Shown here in pieces: positions 19,699 through 27,042 of a DNA stretch of 64,000 nucleotides; positions within the stretch are counted from its first letter, which is position 1, and the number at the start of each line of letters is the position of its first letter. Below the pieces are notes generated by a model. That model did not search any database, was not told the origin of the DNA, and saw nothing but the letters and a program-made list of their open reading frames with translations. The stretch comes from Agromyces badenianii (GTDB lineage: Bacteria; Actinomycetota; Actinomycetes; Actinomycetales; Microbacteriaceae), in contig NZ_CP028913.1 in NCBI RefSeq assembly GCF_003070885.1, forward strand, positions 1,798,001-1,862,000, read 5' to 3'. The position numbers were made by a program, and so were the translations under genes.

Positions 19699-19704
19699 TA
19701 ACCT
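19699..19704 (+). promoter_or_regulatory. Leaderless-type -10 (TAACCT)
   Basis: TAACCT ends 6 nt before the ATG at 19711. No Shine-Dalgarno sequence. Confidence 0.45.
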
Positions 19705-19710
19705 GCGGCC

Positions 19711-20370
19711 ATGCAGTGGTGGAACGATCTCATCTCATGGCTCGGATCGAGCACGGCGCGACCCGCCGTCTTCTCAGCCGTCGTGCTGTTCTTCGCGGTG
19801 CTCGCGGCTGGACTCCTCGCCGTGTGGATCGCCAATCTCGCGATCAAGCGCCTCGTCGCACAGCGCGATCGTGAGGCCAAGGCCGCTGCGATCGCCGCGC
19901 TCGTCGACGCAGCCACCGAGGCTTCGGTGTGGAACTCGCTGACCCCTCAGGAGCAGGTGCTCGCCGATCGCACGGTCGGCCAGGCCGACATCATCGTGCG
20001 ACTGCTCCCGATCCGCGGGTCGGATGTCGCGGCCAACTGGGCCGCCCACCAGCTTCACGAGCTCAAGCGAGCCTCGGCGACGTTCGGGTACCAGCTCGAC
20101 CCCGCCGTCGTGGAGTTCCGCGACCGACTCCTCGAGTGGCAGCGCCGCCCGTCGCGCACCCGCCGGCAGTTCCAGAACGACCTCACTCGGTGGCGCTCGC
20201 AGCGGCAGGAGCCCGAGCAGGTCGCGGTGGAGCAACAAGACGCCTGGGTGGCCGAACAGCACCAGCAGCGCTTCCAGGGCAGCGTGAGGCTCGGCGACGA
20301 CCTCGTCGATGGCACGGCCGCGGCCAACACGGTGCCCACGCCGACGCTGCAGAGCGAACCGCGGAGCTGA
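19711..20370 (+). CDS. Membrane-anchored hypothetical protein (219 aa)
   Basis: One N-terminal transmembrane helix (about residues 18-45, PAVFSAVVLFFAVLAAGLLAVW) followed by a helical cytoplasmic part rich in Arg, Gln and Glu (DREAKAAAIAALVDAATEAS; RDRLLEWQRRPSRTRRQFQNDL) that may form a coiled coil. No family recognised. Convergent with nadE. The start is supported by the leaderless -10 at 19699. Confidence 0.8.
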   Translation: MQWWNDLISWLGSSTARPAVFSAVVLFFAVLAAGLLAVWIANLAIKRLVAQRDREAKAAAIAALVDAATEASVWNSLTPQEQVLADRTVGQADIIVRLLPIRGSDVAANWAAHQLHELKRASATFGYQLDPAVVEFRDRLLEWQRRPSRTRRQFQNDLTRWRSQRQEPEQVAVEQQDAWVAEQHQQRFQGSVRLGDDLVDGTAAANTVPTPTLQSEPRS

Positions 20371-20387
20371 GCGGCTGCGCTGAGCCG

Positions 20388-20413
20388 CTGCGCACGGCCG
20401 AGCTCGTGCGCAG
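20388..20413. terminator. Inverted repeat between convergent genes
   Basis: Perfect 9-bp arms CTGCGCACG and CGTGCGCAG with an 8-nt loop in the 100-nt gap between the 219-aa gene and nadE. A weaker 6-bp hairpin (AGCGGC / GCCGCT) precedes it. Probably a two-way terminator. Confidence 0.45.
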
Positions 20414-20470
20414 TCCTCAGCTTCGCGTCAGCGCCGGGCCGGCCTCAGCGACCGAGCGGCGGGCGTGCGA

Positions 20471-21292
20471 TCAAGGCCACCACTCGTCGAACATGGAGAC
20501 GGGCACGGTGCGTTTGTGCCGAGTCTGCAGGTAGCGGGCCTCGATGCGCTCCGCGACCGTGTCGTCGATCTGCTCCCCCTCGAGGTAGGCATCGAGGTCG
20601 CGGTAGCTCAGCCCGAGGTTCGCCTCATCCGATTGACCGGGGTTCCCGTCGAGCAGATCCGCCGTCGGCACCTTGAGGTACAGCCGCTCGGGTGCTCCCA
20701 GGGTCTCGAGCAGCGAGCGGCCCTGGCGTTTCGTGAGTCCGGTGAGCGGCAGGATGTCGGCGCCGCCGTCGCCGTACTTCGTGAAGAATCCAGTGACGGC
20801 TTCAGCCGCATGGTCGGTGCCGACGACGAGCAGTGCGCCCTCGCCTGCGAGCGCGTACTGGGCCACCATGCGCAGACGTGCCTTCACGTTGCCCTTGCCG
20901 AAATCGCTGAGCTGCTCGCGCGTCGCTGCCGCGTAGTCGGCGGTGAGTCCGTCGACACCGCCCTTGATGTTGAAGACGACCGTCTCCTGCGGTTCGATGA
21001 ACTCGAGCGCGAGTCGAGCATCGTCTTCATCGTGCTGCACCCCGTAGGGCAACCGAACCGCGACGAATCGCGCCGAGCCGCCCTCTGCCAGGATCTCCTC
21101 GACCGCGAGACGGCAGAGGCGCCCGGCCAGGGTGGAGTCCTGTCCCCCGCTGATGCCGAGCACGAAGCCGCGAGCACCGGTCGCGCGGAGGTACGACTTG
21201 AGAAAGTCGATCCGGGCACGAACCTGCTCGGCGGGGTCAATGGCCGGGAAGACGTTGAGTTCCGCGATGATTCGCGATTGCAGCTCTCGCAT
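20471..21292 (-). CDS. nadE: NAD synthetase, ammonia-dependent
   Basis: Converts nicotinic acid adenine dinucleotide to NAD with ATP and ammonia. In 273 residues: ATP pyrophosphatase P-loop [35 protein letters not shown], the [19 protein letters not shown] stretch containing NaAD contacts, and [10 protein letters not shown]. Length equals the short NH3-dependent NadE; there is no glutaminase domain. The start MRELQ is chosen over a start 15 codons upstream because it matches the family N-terminus. Confidence 0.96.
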   Translation of the reverse strand: MRELQSRIIAELNVFPAIDPAEQVRARIDFLKSYLRATGARGFVLGISGGQDSTLAGRLCRLAVEEILAEGGSARFVAVRLPYGVQHDEDDARLALEFIEPQETVVFNIKGGVDGLTADYAAATREQLSDFGKGNVKARLRMVAQYALAGEGALLVVGTDHAAEAVTGFFTKYGDGGADILPLTGLTKRQGRSLLETLGAPERLYLKVPTADLLDGNPGQSDEANLGLSYRDLDAYLEGEQIDDTVAERIEARYLQTRHKRTVPVSMFDEWWP

Positions 21293-21420
21293 CCCACGAC
21301 GATACCGCCGAGATGTTTCCGGGATGCGAAACCGCAAGCCCGATGAGTTCGATCAGACATCGGTGCACGCCTCCGCTAGCATCGCGACAAGTGCACCATG
21401 TCGCCGGAGGGGGGTCTCGC

Positions 21421-22641
21421 ATGGATGTCTCGATCGGAACCATGGTGCTCGTGCCGGCGATCGCCGTCGCAGCGCCGCTGCTGGTGCGCCTGATCGGCAA
21501 GTGGGTGGCCATCCCCCTCGTCGTCTTCGAGATCGTGCTCGGCCTTGCACTCGGACCCGCGGTGCTCGGCTGGGTGGCACCCGACGCGTTCATGAGCCTC
21601 CTCGCCGACTTCGGCCTGGCGATGCTCTTCTTCCTGGCCGGCAACGAGATCGACTTCCGCTCCATCCGCGGCCGCCCGCTGAGCCGAGCGGCCATCGGTT
21701 GGATCATCTCCCTCGCCGCCGGCGTCGGCATCGCGACGGTGGTCGCAGCCGACCTCCCTGCCGCGGCCTTCATCGGCATCGCGCTGACGTCGACGGCGCT
21801 CGGCACGATCATGCCGGTGCTCCGCGATTCGGGCGACCTCGGCACGCCGTTCGGCATCGCGGTGATCGCGCTCGGTGCTGTCGGCGAGTTCGGGCCGTTG
21901 CTCGCGATCTCGATCTTCCTGAGCGGTCGCACGCCGCTCCTCGCGGCAGGGGTGCTCCTTGCCTTCGCCGTCGTCGCCGGCATCGCCATCTGGCTGGCCG
22001 CGAAGGGCGTGGGCAAGCGGATGCATCGCGTGATCGCCGCGACACTCCACACCAGTGGGCAGTTCGCCGTGCGTCTCGTGATCTTCGTGCTGCTCGCCCT
22101 CGTGGCGCTGAGCATCGTGCTCGATCTCGACATGCTGCTCGGCGCGTTCACCGCCGGGGTGCTCTACCGACTGCTCCTGTCGGGGGCTCCCGAACGAGAC
22201 ATCGAGGTCGTCGAGACGAAGCTCGAAGCCGTCGGTTACGGCTTTCTCGTGCCGGTGTTCTTCATCAACACCGGAGTGACCTTCGACCTCGAGTCGCTCT
22301 TCACGGATGCCCGTACCACGGTGCTCCTGCCGATCTTCCTCGTGCTGCTGCTCCTGGTGCGAGGGCTCCCGTCGCTCCTCGCCGCACCGGAGGGCTCGAG
22401 CCGGCGCGACCTCGCCGCCACCGCCCTGTTCGGCGCGACCGGGTTGCCGATCATCGTCGCCGTGACCGCCATCGGCGTCGACAACGGCGACCTGCCGAGC
22501 GGCACCGCCGCCGCGCTCGTAGGTGCCGGAATGCTCTCGGTGCTGCTCTTCCCGCTCATCGCACTGACGCTCCGAAAGAACCGAGCGGATGCCGAGGCGG
22601 TACCGCCGAGCGACGACCCCTTCGTGCCCATCGAGGGATGA
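21421..22641 (+). CDS. Cation/proton antiporter, CPA2 (KefB/NapA) family
   Basis: Membrane antiporter exchanging Na+ or K+ for protons. The 406 residues form about 12 hydrophobic segments. Family marks include EIVLGLALGPAVLG in helix 2, MLFFLAGNEIDF in helix 4, SLAAG...STALGTIMPVLRDSG, and the late GFLVPVFFINTGVTFD. There is no RCK/TrkA-N domain, so no nucleotide regulation is seen. GGAGGGG 8 nt before the ATG sets the start. It ends just before tRNA-Arg. Confidence 0.92.
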   Translation: MDVSIGTMVLVPAIAVAAPLLVRLIGKWVAIPLVVFEIVLGLALGPAVLGWVAPDAFMSLLADFGLAMLFFLAGNEIDFRSIRGRPLSRAAIGWIISLAAGVGIATVVAADLPAAAFIGIALTSTALGTIMPVLRDSGDLGTPFGIAVIALGAVGEFGPLLAISIFLSGRTPLLAAGVLLAFAVVAGIAIWLAAKGVGKRMHRVIAATLHTSGQFAVRLVIFVLLALVALSIVLDLDMLLGAFTAGVLYRLLLSGAPERDIEVVETKLEAVGYGFLVPVFFINTGVTFDLESLFTDARTTVLLPIFLVLLLLVRGLPSLLAAPEGSSRRDLAATALFGATGLPIIVAVTAIGVDNGDLPSGTAAALVGAGMLSVLLFPLIALTLRKNRADAEAVPPSDDPFVPIEG

Positions 22642-22671
22642 TCCGGGTCGCCCCGGTATGCTTGCACCGCC

Positions 22672-22744
22672 GCCCCCGTAGCTCAGCGGATAGAGCAGGA
22701 GCCTTCTAATCTCTTGGTCGCAGGTTCAATTCCTGCCGGGGGCA
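22672..22744 (+). tRNA. tRNA-Arg (TCT anticodon)
   Basis: Acceptor stem GCCCCCG pairs with CGGGGGC and the discriminator is A. The D arm is GCTC/GAGC, the anticodon loop CTTCTAA gives anticodon TCT, and the T arm is GCAGG/CCTGC with loop TTCAATT. CCA is not encoded. The anticodon stem has a G-T pair at 27-43 and a C-T mismatch at 31-39. Confidence 0.96.
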
Positions 22745-22856
22745 CCGCGTTACGAAAACCGGCCAACGGTCGCACGAAACCCTTTCGTCGGTGGCATCGA
22801 CGGTCGTTGCAGAGCTCGCTGCACCGTGAGCAGACGGCGACGTCGGAGCGCCCCGG

Positions 22857-22862
22857 TAGACT
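22857..22862 (+). promoter_or_regulatory. Leaderless-type -10 (TAGACT) for orn
   Basis: TAGACT ends 6 nt before the ATG at 22869. No Shine-Dalgarno sequence. Confidence 0.5.
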
Positions 22863-22868
22863 CTCGGC

Positions 22869-23489
22869 ATGCCTTCTTCGAGCGACCGACTGGTCTGGAT
22901 CGACTGCGAGATGACCGGACTCGACCTCGAAGTCGATGAACTCGTCGAGATCGCGGTCATCATCACCGACTACGACCTGAACCCGGTCGATGCCGGGCTG
23001 AGCATCGTCATCAAGCCAGATGCGAGCGCCCTCGAGTCGATGGGCGAGTTCGTGCGCACCATGCACACCCAGTCCGGGCTCATCGAAGAGATCCCCAACG
23101 GCGTGAGCGTCGCCGAGGCCGAATACGAGGTGCTCGAGTACGTGCTGAAGCACGTGCCCGAAGAGCAGAAGGCCCCGCTCGCCGGCAACTCCATCGGCAC
23201 CGACCGAGCCTTCCTCGCGAAGTTCATGCCGCGTCTCGACGCCCACCTGCACTACCGCAGCGTCGACGTCTCCTCGATCAAGGAACTCGCGAAGCGCTGG
23301 TTCCCCCGCGCCTATTTCAACGCCCCCCAGAAGAACGGCGGGCACCGCGCCCTCGCCGACATCCTCGAGTCGATCCGCGAACTGCACTACTACCGTCGTG
23401 CGGTCTTCGTCGCAGAGCCCGGCCCGTCGAGTCAAGAACTCCAGAGTCTCGCCGCCGCCGTCGTGAACGAGTTCGACGCCAAGGTGTAG
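22869..23489 (+). CDS. orn: Oligoribonuclease
   Basis: 3'-5' exoribonuclease that degrades 2- to 5-mer RNA, including pGpG. It has 206 residues, against about 180-200 in the family. DEDDh catalytic residues are visible: Asp/Glu in WIDCEMTGLD, Asp in GNSIGTDRAF, and the His/Asp of GGHRALADI. The C-terminus has an extra 25 residues (PGPSSQELQSLAAAVVNEF). Flanked by tRNA-Arg and tRNA-His. The leaderless -10 supports the start. Confidence 0.97.
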   Translation: MPSSSDRLVWIDCEMTGLDLEVDELVEIAVIITDYDLNPVDAGLSIVIKPDASALESMGEFVRTMHTQSGLIEEIPNGVSVAEAEYEVLEYVLKHVPEEQKAPLAGNSIGTDRAFLAKFMPRLDAHLHYRSVDVSSIKELAKRWFPRAYFNAPQKNGGHRALADILESIRELHYYRRAVFVAEPGPSSQELQSLAAAVVNEFDAKV

Positions 23490-23532
23490 TAGTCTCTCTT
23501 GAGTTGCCAGATCGCTCCGGCGGTCGACACAT

Positions 23533-23606
23533 GGTGGGTATAGCTCAGTCGGTAGAGCGCCTGGTTGTGGTCCAGGAGGTCGCGGGTTCAAGCCCCGTTA
23601 CTCACC
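23533..23606 (+). tRNA. tRNA-His (GTG anticodon)
   Basis: Starts with the extra G(-1) that marks tRNA-His and pairs with C73. Acceptor stem GTGGGTA/TACTCAC, D arm GCTC/GAGC, anticodon arm CCTGG-TTGTGGT-CCAGG with anticodon GTG, T arm GCGGG/CCCGT. CCA is encoded at 23607-23609. Confidence 0.97.
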
Positions 23607-23685
23607 CCAAGTCTTATCCCGGCGAGAGCCGGCACGTTTCGGCGCGAGCCGGTACGCGCCCGTCGCACATCGATCGGAGCCGCTC

Positions 23686-24033
23686 GTGGAACTCGATGCC
23701 GAAGCCTTCGAGGCGATCGTCGTCGATGAGCTCGATCGCTTGCCCGACGACATGGTCGACGGTCTCGAGAACGTCGTGTTCGTCGTCGAAGACCGACCCG
23801 AAGACGGGTCCCTCGACCTACTCGGCCTCTACGACGGTTGGGCGCTGACCGAGCGCGATCGCTACGGGTCCGGCGAGATGCCCGACCGCATCATCCTCTA
23901 TCGCGAGCCGTTGCTGTCGATCTCGGCCGACGAAGACGAACTCCGCGAAGAGATCCACGTCACGCTCGTGCACGAGATCGCGCACTTCTACGGCATCGAC
24001 GACGCCCGCCTGCACGAGCTGGGCTGGGCGTGA
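23686..24033 (+). CDS. Minimal zincin-like metallopeptidase family protein
   Basis: Small (115 aa) member of the DUF1025/MMP-like group. The zinc-binding helix HEIAHFYGI gives HExxHxxG, followed by DDARLHELGW. The acidic N-terminus (VVDELDRLPDDMVDGLENV) and the EDRPEDGSLDLLGLYDG segment are family hallmarks. The members I know are annotated as peptidases, but activity is rarely shown. The start is GTG; no strong Shine-Dalgarno sequence is seen. It lies between tRNA-His and the S11-like gene. Confidence 0.85.
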   Translation: MELDAEAFEAIVVDELDRLPDDMVDGLENVVFVVEDRPEDGSLDLLGLYDGWALTERDRYGSGEMPDRIILYREPLLSISADEDELREEIHVTLVHEIAHFYGIDDARLHELGWA

Positions 24034-24045
24034 TCCGAGCCGGGT

Positions 24046-24051
24046 TACGCT
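24046..24051 (+). promoter_or_regulatory. Leaderless-type -10 (TACGCT)
   Basis: TACGCT ends 6 nt before the ATG at 24058. No Shine-Dalgarno sequence. Confidence 0.45.
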
Positions 24052-24057
24052 GATTCC

Positions 24058-25341
24058 ATGAGCATCACCCCAGGCCGCATCGTCGGCATCGTGGTCGGCG
24101 CGATCGCGATCCTCGGCATCGGGGTCTACGGTCCGGCGATGCTCCTCGGCCCACTGCCTGCGCCGAGCGTGCACATCGACGGCGATGCCGTCGCGGCATC
24201 CGATGCGGGTGCCGGCGCGATCACGCTGCCCGACACCGGCGCGAGTGCGATCGCGGTGCTCGACGCCGACGGGGCCCCTGCGACGCTCGCCGTCGCCGGC
24301 GACCCCGCCACCGTTCCGATCGGCGGGGCGGTCAAGCTCGTCACGGTGCTCGCCACCCTCGAATCCCTGCCCCTGCCGCCCGAAGGAGGCGGGCCGGCGA
24401 TCAGCATCGGCCCCGCCGACTACACCGGCTACCTCGAGTACGTCGCCGACGACGCCCGCACCCTGGCGGTGCTCCCGGGCGAGAGCTGGACCGAGCGCGA
24501 CGTGGTGCGCGCCGTGCTGCTCGCCTCGAGCAACAACCACGCCGACACTCTCGTGCGCTGGGCGTTCGGCGGCGTCGGTCCCTACGTCGAAGCCGCCAAC
24601 CTGTGGCTCGCCGAGAACGGGTTCACCAAGACCCGTGTCGCCGACGCCACCGGACTCTCGGGCGACAACGTCGGCACCGCCGAAGAACTCACCCGTCTCG
24701 GCGGCCTCGTGATGGCCGATCCGCGCCTCGCCGAGCTGTTCGCGGCCGGCGGCGCCCCATCGGTGGCCGGCGAGCGGAACGTGCCCGACGTCGTCTCCCA
24801 CCTCGGCGACGAGGGCGTTCGCGCACTCGCCCGCAGCTACACCGACCAGGCGGGCGTCAGCTTCGTGTTCACGACCGAGGTGGCCGGCGCCGAGGCCGAG
24901 CAGCCCCATCGCCTCGTCGGCGGCATGAGCCTCATGCCCGACTACGACGCACTCGACGCCGCTGTTCGCACGGCCGTCGAGTCGAGCGCACTCTCGGCCG
25001 TTCCGACCGAGGTCATCACCGCCGGCACCGCGTACGCGAGCGTCGAGTCCGCGTGGGGCGATCGGGCGAAGCTCATCGCCTCGGTCAGCCGAACGGACGC
25101 CTCGTGGGGAAACCCGGGCGGCGAGGCATCCGTCACCGTCGAACCCTTCACGACCGCTCCTGCAGGCCGCGATGTCGGCCGCGTCAGTATCGCCACCGCA
25201 AGCGGGGAGATCGCCTCACCGCTCGAATTGACCGACGAGATCCACGATCCGGGCCCGCTCTGGCGGCTCGCGAACCCGGCCGCCCTCATCGGGGCGTTCT
25301 TCGCCGATCAGCAGGCTGAACCGGACGATCAGCAGGGCTGA
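24058..25341 (+). CDS. S11 D-Ala-D-Ala carboxypeptidase-like protein, probably inactive
   Basis: Resembles DacA/PBP5-type penicillin-binding proteins (427 aa): an N-terminal membrane anchor (about 8-32), then the transpeptidase-like fold. The key motifs are broken. Where SxxK should lie the sequence reads PIGGAVKLVTVLATLE, so the nucleophilic Ser is Gly. An SSN element (SSNNHA) fills the SxN position, and KTRVADATGLSGDN matches the usual region after it, but no KTG is visible further on. It could be a non-catalytic peptidoglycan-binding or scaffold protein. The C-terminal third is beta-rich, like the DacA C-terminal domain. The nucleotide sequence at the site is unambiguous (GGC GGG GCG GTC AAG). 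Confidence 0.82.
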   Translation: MSITPGRIVGIVVGAIAILGIGVYGPAMLLGPLPAPSVHIDGDAVAASDAGAGAITLPDTGASAIAVLDADGAPATLAVAGDPATVPIGGAVKLVTVLATLESLPLPPEGGGPAISIGPADYTGYLEYVADDARTLAVLPGESWTERDVVRAVLLASSNNHADTLVRWAFGGVGPYVEAANLWLAENGFTKTRVADATGLSGDNVGTAEELTRLGGLVMADPRLAELFAAGGAPSVAGERNVPDVVSHLGDEGVRALARSYTDQAGVSFVFTTEVAGAEAEQPHRLVGGMSLMPDYDALDAAVRTAVESSALSAVPTEVITAGTAYASVESAWGDRAKLIASVSRTDASWGNPGGEASVTVEPFTTAPAGRDVGRVSIATASGEIASPLELTDEIHDPGPLWRLANPAALIGAFFADQQAEPDDQQG

Positions 25342-25374
25342 CCCGCTCGGCCGACCCGCTGGCGTCGAACCGTG

Positions 25375-25632
25375 TCAGTCGTTCTCGTCGTCGGCTTCGA
25401 CCGGGTCGGAATCGTCGGCGTCGAAGCGGAACTGCACTCGCATCTGGCCGTTGATCTCGCGCTTGTCGACCGCGTCGTACCAGAAGAGAGACTCGAGACC
25501 GTCGACGGCGGCGACCATGCCGACGCGTTGCTCGGGTTTTCCACCGACGAGGATGCGCTGCTCGAACTCCCCCTCGAGCGGACCGTCGAGGAACTCTGCG
25601 ACGTACTGGGCGCCTGTCGTGTCTGTGCTCAT
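25375..25632 (-). CDS. Small acidic conserved hypothetical protein (85 aa)
   Basis: Short protein beginning MSTDTTGAQYVAEFLDGPLEG and ending in a very acidic tail (DADDSDPVEADDEND). The middle (RVGMVAAVDGLESLFWYDAV, then REINGQMRVQFRFD) suggests a small beta sheet. No domain recognised. The start is supported by TACGGT 6 nt upstream; the in-frame extension further upstream runs through the next gene and is rejected. Convergent with the S11-like gene. Confidence 0.7.
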   Translation of the reverse strand: MSTDTTGAQYVAEFLDGPLEGEFEQRILVGGKPEQRVGMVAAVDGLESLFWYDAVDKREINGQMRVQFRFDADDSDPVEADDEND

Positions 25633-25638
25633 GTGACT

Positions 25639-25644
25639 ACCGTA
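25639..25644 (-). promoter_or_regulatory. Leaderless-type -10 (TACGGT, minus strand)
   Basis: TACGGT on the minus strand ends 6 nt before the ATG at 25632. No Shine-Dalgarno sequence. Confidence 0.45.
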
Positions 25645-25690
25645 GCCCTCGGCGAACGTCGGGGGTGGGCTGCAGCGCGGGCGTCGCGAT

Positions 25691-26269
25691 TCAGGCGTCG
25701 GCGACGCGCAGCCGCACGTCGGCGCGACGGGCCGGTGCCGTGCGCGCGACGTACCGGCGCCATTGACGTTCCCACTGGTCCCAGTACGGGTCGAAGCCGC
25801 CGGCGTCTCGCGCCAATGCCCGGTGCTTGCGAAGCCGGTCGGATGCCTCGATCCACACGCCGACGGCATCGCCCGACTCCACCGCTGCGAACGCGCCGCA
25901 GCCTTCGACGATCAGGGTCCGGCCCGGCAGGCTGTGCTCGATCGCTCCGGCGCGATCGGCGACCCAATCCCAGCGTCGCCATCGCCCTGCCTTGCCCCGC
26001 GCCCGTCGAGCGACGAGTGCGTGCGACATCTCGGCACCCGCTCGCTCGAGGCCGTTCCATCCGGGATAGGCATCGTCGAGACGCACGAGTTCGGGCGCGT
26101 GCCCCGGCCAGGCTCGCACGAGGGCGTCGGCGAGGGTGCTCTTGCCCGAGCCGCTGGGGCCGTCGATCGCGACGATTCGCGCACGCTCGGCGCGCACCCG
26201 GGCGAGCACGGCCTGCACCGCGGATGCCGCGGGACCCGACGGTCGGGCCTCGGCGTCGCCGATCCGCAT
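25691..26269 (-). CDS. P-loop kinase-like protein in the TPP-controlled operon
   Basis: Soluble protein of 192 residues with Walker A GPSGSGKST near the N-terminus, an LVRLDDAYPGW substrate-loop-like segment, IVEGCGAFA at the Walker B position and an Arg-rich lid (RRARGKAGRWRRWDW). This is the pattern of uridine-kinase or coenzyme-kinase folds. The start ATG overlaps the stop of ecfT (TGATG), so it is the last gene of the thiamine/HMP-transporter operon; an ATG 9 nt upstream is possible. The operon context suggests it phosphorylates the imported vitamin precursor, but this is inference. Confidence 0.75.
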   Translation of the reverse strand: MRIGDAEARPSGPAASAVQAVLARVRAERARIVAIDGPSGSGKSTLADALVRAWPGHAPELVRLDDAYPGWNGLERAGAEMSHALVARRARGKAGRWRRWDWVADRAGAIEHSLPGRTLIVEGCGAFAAVESGDAVGVWIEASDRLRKHRALARDAGGFDPYWDQWERQWRRYVARTAPARRADVRLRVADA

Positions 26270-27042
26270 CACGACCACACCGGGTGGAAGGTCCCCGCCC
26301 AGACGGCGCAGCCGATCGCGAGCAGCGCGATGGCGATCGCTATCACGAGGAGTACGACGTCGAGCCGGCCGACTCGGGATTCACGCGCCCATGTGCGCGG
26401 CTGATCCGATCCGAAGCCGCGCGCCTCCATCGCGGTCGCGAGCTTGCTGCCTCGCCGAATCGCGAGCACGAGCAGCGCGAAGGCCATCGTCGCGAACCGC
26501 CGGACAGCGCCGTGATCGCCGATGCCGCGCGCACGGCGCGACAAGCCCATGGCCCGCCAATCCTCGATGAAGAGCCCGACGAGGCGTGCCCCCGCGAGCG
26601 CGCCCAGCACGAAGCGACTCGGCAGATGTGCGACCTGCGCGAGGCCGTCGGCGAGCTCGGTCGGATCGACGTTCATGAAGAGGAGCACCGCCGGCAGCCC
26701 GATCGCGAGCACGCGCACCATGACGGCCACGGCCAGCTCGATGGACCCGTCGGTGATGCGGGCCAGCCAGAACGACCAGTACTCGGTGCCCTCCGGCCGC
26801 CCGTACAAGAGCATGCTGAGGCCGGCGATCGGTGCGGCGATGAGGATCGGCCAGGTGCGCGCCACGAGCGCGCTCGGGGTCACCCCCGCCAGCGCGAAGA
26901 GCACGAGCTGCACGACGAGCGCGACCGCGGCGCTCACCCAGTCGACCGTGAGCAACAGCGGGGTGGTCAGGAGCATCGCCGCCGCCAGACGGGTGACCGG
27001 GTTCACGCCGTCGACGAGCCGCAATCGGGGTGCCGCGATCAT
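26269..27042 (-). CDS. ECF transporter T component (EcfT / YkoC-like)
   Basis: Membrane coupling protein linking the substrate binder to the ATPases. In 257 residues there are about five to six hydrophobic segments and the two cytoplasmic coupling motifs with Ala-Arg-Gly: SRRARGI and MEARGFG. The start overlaps the stop of the fused ATPase (ATGA). Part of a leftward operon ykoE-like - ATPase - ecfT - kinase. Confidence 0.92.
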   Translation of the reverse strand: MIAAPRLRLVDGVNPVTRLAAAMLLTTPLLLTVDWVSAAVALVVQLVLFALAGVTPSALVARTWPILIAAPIAGLSMLLYGRPEGTEYWSFWLARITDGSIELAVAVMVRVLAIGLPAVLLFMNVDPTELADGLAQVAHLPSRFVLGALAGARLVGLFIEDWRAMGLSRRARGIGDHGAVRRFATMAFALLVLAIRRGSKLATAMEARGFGSDQPRTWARESRVGRLDVVLLVIAIAIALLAIGCAVWAGTFHPVWS

